A stretch of DNA of 34,209 nucleotides from a bacterium (lineage in GTDB: Bacteria; UBA6262; WVXT01). Positions 31,396 to 34,209 of this stretch are shown in pieces. Positions within the stretch are counted from its first letter, which is position 1. Every line of letters starts with the position of its first letter. The stretch is taken from contig DATKVN010000096.1 in the NCBI GenBank assembly GCA_035530055.1, forward strand, positions 1 through 34,209, read 5' to 3'. A program made the translations under genes and the position numbers. The notes beneath the pieces are model-generated. The model worked only from the letters and a program-made list of their open reading frames with translations. It was not told the origin of the DNA and made no database searches.

Positions 31396-32338
31396 CGAGA
31401 CGAAAGAATTTATTGTGCATAAGGGAGAAAAAGGAAAGAGACTCGATTTATATTTGTCTTCTTCTTTTCCTGGCCATTCCAGAAATTCCCTGCAAAAGAT
31501 GATTGTCCAGGGAGATATACTGGTTAATGGCAAGACTGTTTCCAGACATTATAAAGTTAAGGAAAAAGATGTAGTAACCATAAATCTACCTCCAGTTAAG
31601 CCTCACAAGGCATTTCCTGAGAAGATTCCTCTGAATATCATCTATGAAGATAAAGCTGTAATTGTACTCAATAAACCGGCGGGCATAGTAGTCCATCCCG
31701 CATGTGGAAACTATTCGGGCACATTGGTGAATGCTCTTCTATACCATTTTCCTAGTTTAGATAAGGGAAAATTTCTCGATATTAATCGAGTGGGGATTGT
31801 TCACCGCCTGGATAAGGACACTTCTGGAGTTATGGTTGTTGCCAAAAATAACACCTCCTTGTCCCGTTTAGCCAAACAGTTTGAAAATAGAAAAGTGGAA
31901 AAGGTATACTTGGCCTTAGTTTTTGGGAAAATTATAAATCCCGAAGGAAGTATTGAGGCGCCAGTGGGGAGAAAGATTACAGACCGGAGAAAGATGGCTG
32001 TAACCTCGATAAGTAGCCGCCAGGCAATTACTGATTTTAGAGTACATGAAATTTTAGGAGATTTTACACTTTTGGAGGTAAGACCAAAGACAGGGAGGAC
32101 GCATCAGATAAGGGTCCATCTGGCACACATCGGACATCCTGTTGTAGGAGATAGTGAGTATGGACGGCCTGCTCCAAAGAATTGGGGAGTGAGCCGACAG
32201 CTTCTACACGCATATAAATTGGGATTCATTCATCCTGTTAAAAAGGATTGGGTAAAATTTACTGCTCCCCTCCCCAGGGAATTCAAAAAAGTAATTGCTC
32301 AGTTAAGAAAGGATATGAAAATAGAAGGGAATGGTTGA
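31388..32338 (+). CDS. rluD: RluD-family 23S rRNA pseudouridine synthase
   Basis: The 316-residue product has an N-terminal S4 RNA-binding domain (GKRLDLYLSSSFPGHSRNSL and GDILVNGKTVS) and a RluA-type catalytic domain: VLNKPAGIVVHP, GIVHRLDKDTSG with the catalytic D142, RPKTGRTHQIRVHLAHIGHPVVGD. The layout matches RluD/YlyB. Proteins of this type make pseudouridines in 23S rRNA; the exact positions cannot be told. The start is TTG 31388 with AAGGAAAG about six bases upstream. It overlaps lspA by eight bases and the next gene by eight bases; lspA-rluD order is common. Confidence 0.92.
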   Translation: MVSETKEFIVHKGEKGKRLDLYLSSSFPGHSRNSLQKMIVQGDILVNGKTVSRHYKVKEKDVVTINLPPVKPHKAFPEKIPLNIIYEDKAVIVLNKPAGIVVHPACGNYSGTLVNALLYHFPSLDKGKFLDINRVGIVHRLDKDTSGVMVVAKNNTSLSRLAKQFENRKVEKVYLALVFGKIINPEGSIEAPVGRKITDRRKMAVTSISSRQAITDFRVHEILGDFTLLEVRPKTGRTHQIRVHLAHIGHPVVGDSEYGRPAPKNWGVSRQLLHAYKLGFIHPVKKDWVKFTAPLPREFKKVIAQLRKDMKIEGNG

Positions 32339-33074
32339 GAAAAGAAAATATCGCGAATTGTTCAAAAGCAAAGACCTGGTGAGCTTCCGAGTTAACCAGA
32401 AAGAAACAGACATATACGTAGCTGTAAATGGTAGAGAAAAGAGAAAGCTAAAGAGTATTATCGCCAAAACAGAGAAATTGGTAGGAGATTACCGTCGGGA
32501 TATTGAAAATTATATAAAGAATTATCCGATTTTTGAAGTAAGTTTTAGACCCGTGGCTGTAGATTCCAATGCTCCAGAAATTATTAAACAGATGGCCCAG
32601 GCAGCGCTACTTGCCAATGTAGGTCCCTTTGCCTCAGTAGCCGGAGCAATCGCTGGTGCAGTGGGAAGGAAATTGTCGGAAGAGATTTCCGATGTAATAA
32701 TTGAAAATGGTGGAGATGTGTTTATAAAAACTAGCAAAACACGCAAAGTGGGAATATATTATGGTTCGAAAGAGATTTCTAACGGATTTGGTCTGGAAGT
32801 CCATTCTCCAGATACTCCCCTGGGAATCTGTGCTTCCAGTGGAACTCGTGGCCATTCTTTCAGTTTTGGTCGAGCCGATGTGGCCGTGGCTGTTTCTAAT
32901 TCCACTGCTTTAGCTGATGCCTGTGCTACAGCTATGGGAAATTTAGTAAAGGAAAATAGAGATATCGCCAAAGGAATCAATTTTGCCAAGAGTATCGAAG
33001 GGATTAAGGGAGTAGTTATAATTAAAGGTGGTCAATTTGGATTCTGGGGTGACATAAGAATAATTAGTATTTGA
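32331..33074 (+). CDS. UPF0280 family protein (ApbE-like superfamily), function unknown
   Basis: The 247-residue product matches the UPF0280 pattern: RELFKSKDLVSFRVNQKETD, SFRPVAVDSNAPEIIKQMA, the glycine/alanine-rich VGPFASVAGAIAGAVG, ENGGDVFIK, GICASSGTRGHSFSFGRADVAVAVS and ADACATAMGN. The last two blocks recall the flavin/nucleotide-binding parts of ApbE flavin transferases, to which the family is structurally related. No activity is established that I know of. ATG 32331 overlaps the rluD stop by eight bases, and AGAAGGGA lies right before it, so translation is probably coupled. The next promoter overlaps its stop codon. Confidence 0.87.
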   Translation: MVEKRKYRELFKSKDLVSFRVNQKETDIYVAVNGREKRKLKSIIAKTEKLVGDYRRDIENYIKNYPIFEVSFRPVAVDSNAPEIIKQMAQAALLANVGPFASVAGAIAGAVGRKLSEEISDVIIENGGDVFIKTSKTRKVGIYYGSKEISNGFGLEVHSPDTPLGICASSGTRGHSFSFGRADVAVAVSNSTALADACATAMGNLVKENRDIAKGINFAKSIEGIKGVVIIKGGQFGFWGDIRIISI

Positions 33075-33099
33075 CATATTTTCTATTTTTAGCTATAAT
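33071..33099 (+). promoter_or_regulatory. Consensus sigma70-type promoter of remA-gmk-rpoZ
   Basis: TTGACA (33071-33076), a 17-base spacer and TATAAT (33094-33099) match the consensus exactly. The -35 overlaps the stop codon of the UPF0280 gene. Transcription should begin near 33106, leaving a leader of about 36 bases. Confidence 0.9.
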
Positions 33100-33123
33100 C
33101 AAAGTTTAGGTTTAATATGACCC

Positions 33124-33136
33124 TTCCCTCAGGGAA
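33124..33136 (+). promoter_or_regulatory. Small hairpin over the remA ribosome binding site
   Basis: TTCCC (33124-33128), loop TCA, GGGAA (33132-33136). The right arm contains AGGGA, the likely Shine-Dalgarno sequence of remA, seven bases before its ATG. Folding would hide it, so some translational control is possible. Confidence 0.4.
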
Positions 33137-33141
33137 AAAAA

Positions 33142-33456
33142 ATGGTAGTAAGATTGATTAATATAGGTTTTAATAACATAGTTGTTAATCAGAGAATTGT
33201 CACGGTAGTTAATCCTACTTCTTCGCCTGTGAAAAGATTGATAGAAGTAGCCAAAAAGAGAGGTAGTTTGATTGACGCTACCTGTGGCCGGCGTACTCGC
33301 TCAGTAATCATTACCGATAGTAACCACGTTATCTTATCCGCATTGCAACCAGAAACGATTGGTGAGAGATTTCAACAGAAGACAGAAAAGGCCAACAAGA
33401 AGATACTGTCGACTTCTACTATAACAAAGCAGTATAAATTAAGAAAACGGAAATAA
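33142..33456 (+). CDS. remA: RemA-like DNA-binding regulator (DUF370)
   Basis: The 104-residue product contains the RemA/DUF370 core: [65 protein letters not shown]. In Bacillus subtilis RemA is a ring-forming DNA-binding activator of matrix genes and osmoprotection. The last 20 residues ([18 protein letters not shown]) are a basic extension beyond the usual end. It lies five bases before gmk, as in Firmicutes, and has its own consensus promoter. The targets in this organism are unknown. Confidence 0.93.
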   Translation: MVVRLINIGFNNIVVNQRIVTVVNPTSSPVKRLIEVAKKRGSLIDATCGRRTRSVIITDSNHVILSALQPETIGERFQQKTEKANKKILSTSTITKQYKLRKRK

Positions 33457-33461
33457 AGGTA

Positions 33462-34070
33462 ATGGCTGAATCTGGACTACTCATAATTATCTCTGCTCCT
33501 TCAGGCACAGGTAAATCGACTCTGTGCAGAAAGTTAATTAGTGATTTCCCAAACGTCTGCTATTCAGTCTCACTCACTACCAGGGTTCCCCGTCGTGGAG
33601 AAGTTCAGGGAAAGGATTACTTCTTTGTCTCCAAGAATGAGTTTAAACAGAAGATCAAAAGGGGTGAGCTTGCAGAGTGGGCATTGGTTCATGGTCATTA
33701 CTATGGCACACCCAAGAATTTCCTGAAAAAGAATCTGGTTAAAGGAAAAGATGTCATATTAGACATAGATGTGCAGGGTGTGATGAAATTGAAGAAGAGG
33801 TATCCCCAGGGGGTGTTTATCTTCCTTGCACCTCCGTCATTTTCTGAATTGGAAAGAAGGATTAAGGGGCGAAGGAGTAATAGCGAAGCAACTATTAAAA
33901 AAAGGCTCACTAATGCCCGCTGGGAAATGGGACGAATAGGAAGTTATGACTATTTAGTGATTAATGACCGGTTAGTAGATGCTTTTACAAAGGTTAAATC
34001 CATTATACTGGCTGAAAAGAGTAAAGTAAAAAGGTCGAAAAAAAAGATACAAAAATTGAACCTTCTGTAA
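33462..34070 (+). CDS. gmk: Guanylate kinase
   Basis: The 202-residue product has the P-loop A12-P-S-G-T-G-K-S-T, the GMP-binding VSLTTRVPRRGEVQGKDYFF and EWALVHGHYYGTP, ILDIDVQGVMKLK, and IFLAPPSFSELERRI with the lid RGRRSNSEATIKKRL type motif. It phosphorylates GMP to GDP. The 17 C-terminal residues are lysine-rich. ATG 33462 is five bases after remA with AAAGG close upstream. It is followed by rpoZ, the usual neighbour. Confidence 0.95.
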   Translation: MAESGLLIIISAPSGTGKSTLCRKLISDFPNVCYSVSLTTRVPRRGEVQGKDYFFVSKNEFKQKIKRGELAEWALVHGHYYGTPKNFLKKNLVKGKDVILDIDVQGVMKLKKRYPQGVFIFLAPPSFSELERRIKGRRSNSEATIKKRLTNARWEMGRIGSYDYLVINDRLVDAFTKVKSIILAEKSKVKRSKKKIQKLNLL

Positions 34071-34118
34071 GAAAATGTGTAAATCTGGCTAATTCTGGAT
34101 TTAGTAGGAGTAAAAAGA

Positions 34119-34209
34119 ATGGAAAAAGACAAAGCTAAACCTTCGCTGGATGAATTGTTACTCGATAATGTATCTAATAAATACAGGTTGATTATTTTAG
34201 CCTCGAAGT
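34119..34209 (+). CDS. rpoZ: RNA polymerase omega subunit RpoZ, 3' truncated by the window
   Basis: ATG 34119 is preceded by TAGGAG with a nine-base spacer. The 30 visible codons read MEKDKAKPSLDELLLDN and SNKYRLIILASK, the start of the omega subunit (DELL...SKYRLVILAAKRA in relatives). Omega helps assemble the beta' subunit of RNA polymerase. The gmk-rpoZ order supports the call. The frame is open to the last base. Confidence 0.88.
   Translation, partial: MEKDKAKPSLDELLLDNVSNKYRLIILASK

Overview
The window carries a nearly complete division and cell wall (dcw) cluster followed by housekeeping genes, almost all on the + strand. The DNA is AT-rich. Several features point to a diderm bacterium with meso-diaminopimelate peptidoglycan: a MurE with the DNPR specificity motif, a FtsQ/FtsA/FtsZ set, and a PilT-type pilus retraction ATPase. 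A remA-gmk-rpoZ block, common in Firmicutes, is also present. Together with the many short palindromic intergenic repeats this suggests an uncultured candidate-phylum lineage (Omnitrophota- or Aerophobota-like). That placement is inference from gene content and style, not from a marker search.

Layout. 1-551: 3' end of an extracytoplasmic peptide-binding protein gene, then a strong terminator. 854-926: a consensus sigma70-type promoter and a MraZ operator with 10-bp periodicity. 924-20569: mraZ, rsmH, ftsL, ftsI, murE, murF, mraY, murD, ftsW, murG, murC, a decayed tnpB, murB, ddl, ftsQ, ftsA, ftsZ. 20594-23350: pilT, pgeF, a 59-residue helix-turn-helix gene and a PilZ-domain gene. 23367-26507: yggS, proC with an Arg-rich N-terminal extension, a small two-helix membrane protein (YggT-like), and mtnA. 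26742-32338: ileS, a reverse-strand tnpB that looks intact, lspA, and an rluD-family gene. 32331-33074: a UPF0280 gene. 33071 to the end: a new transcription unit, remA-gmk-rpoZ (rpoZ cut by the window edge).

How the genes work together. MurB-G, MraY and Ddl make lipid II from UDP-GlcNAc-enolpyruvate. FtsW/FtsI polymerise and cross-link it at the septum. FtsL/Q/A/Z build the divisome. MraZ probably represses the whole operon through the operator just after its promoter. PgeF edits misbuilt peptidoglycan precursors. The yggS-proC-yggT trio and the ileS/lspA pair are familiar neighbourhoods.

What is unusual. (i) Gaps between genes, and some gene ends, are filled by several families of short stem-loops. 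One family keeps the tail TACTCC while its stem sequence changes; one related sequence lies inside murE. (ii) Two unrelated TnpB genes occur without TnpA. One is frameshifted, internally deleted and altered at a catalytic residue; the other looks intact, probably has a leaderless transcript and ends 2 bp after ileS. (iii) A repeat copy of about 44 bp is shared by the murE-murF and ftsQ-ftsA gaps. (iv) The PilZ protein and ProC, two genes apart, both carry Arg-rich RR/ERR segments. I did not find a clear new multi-gene system; the repeat families and the solitary TnpBs are the best leads.
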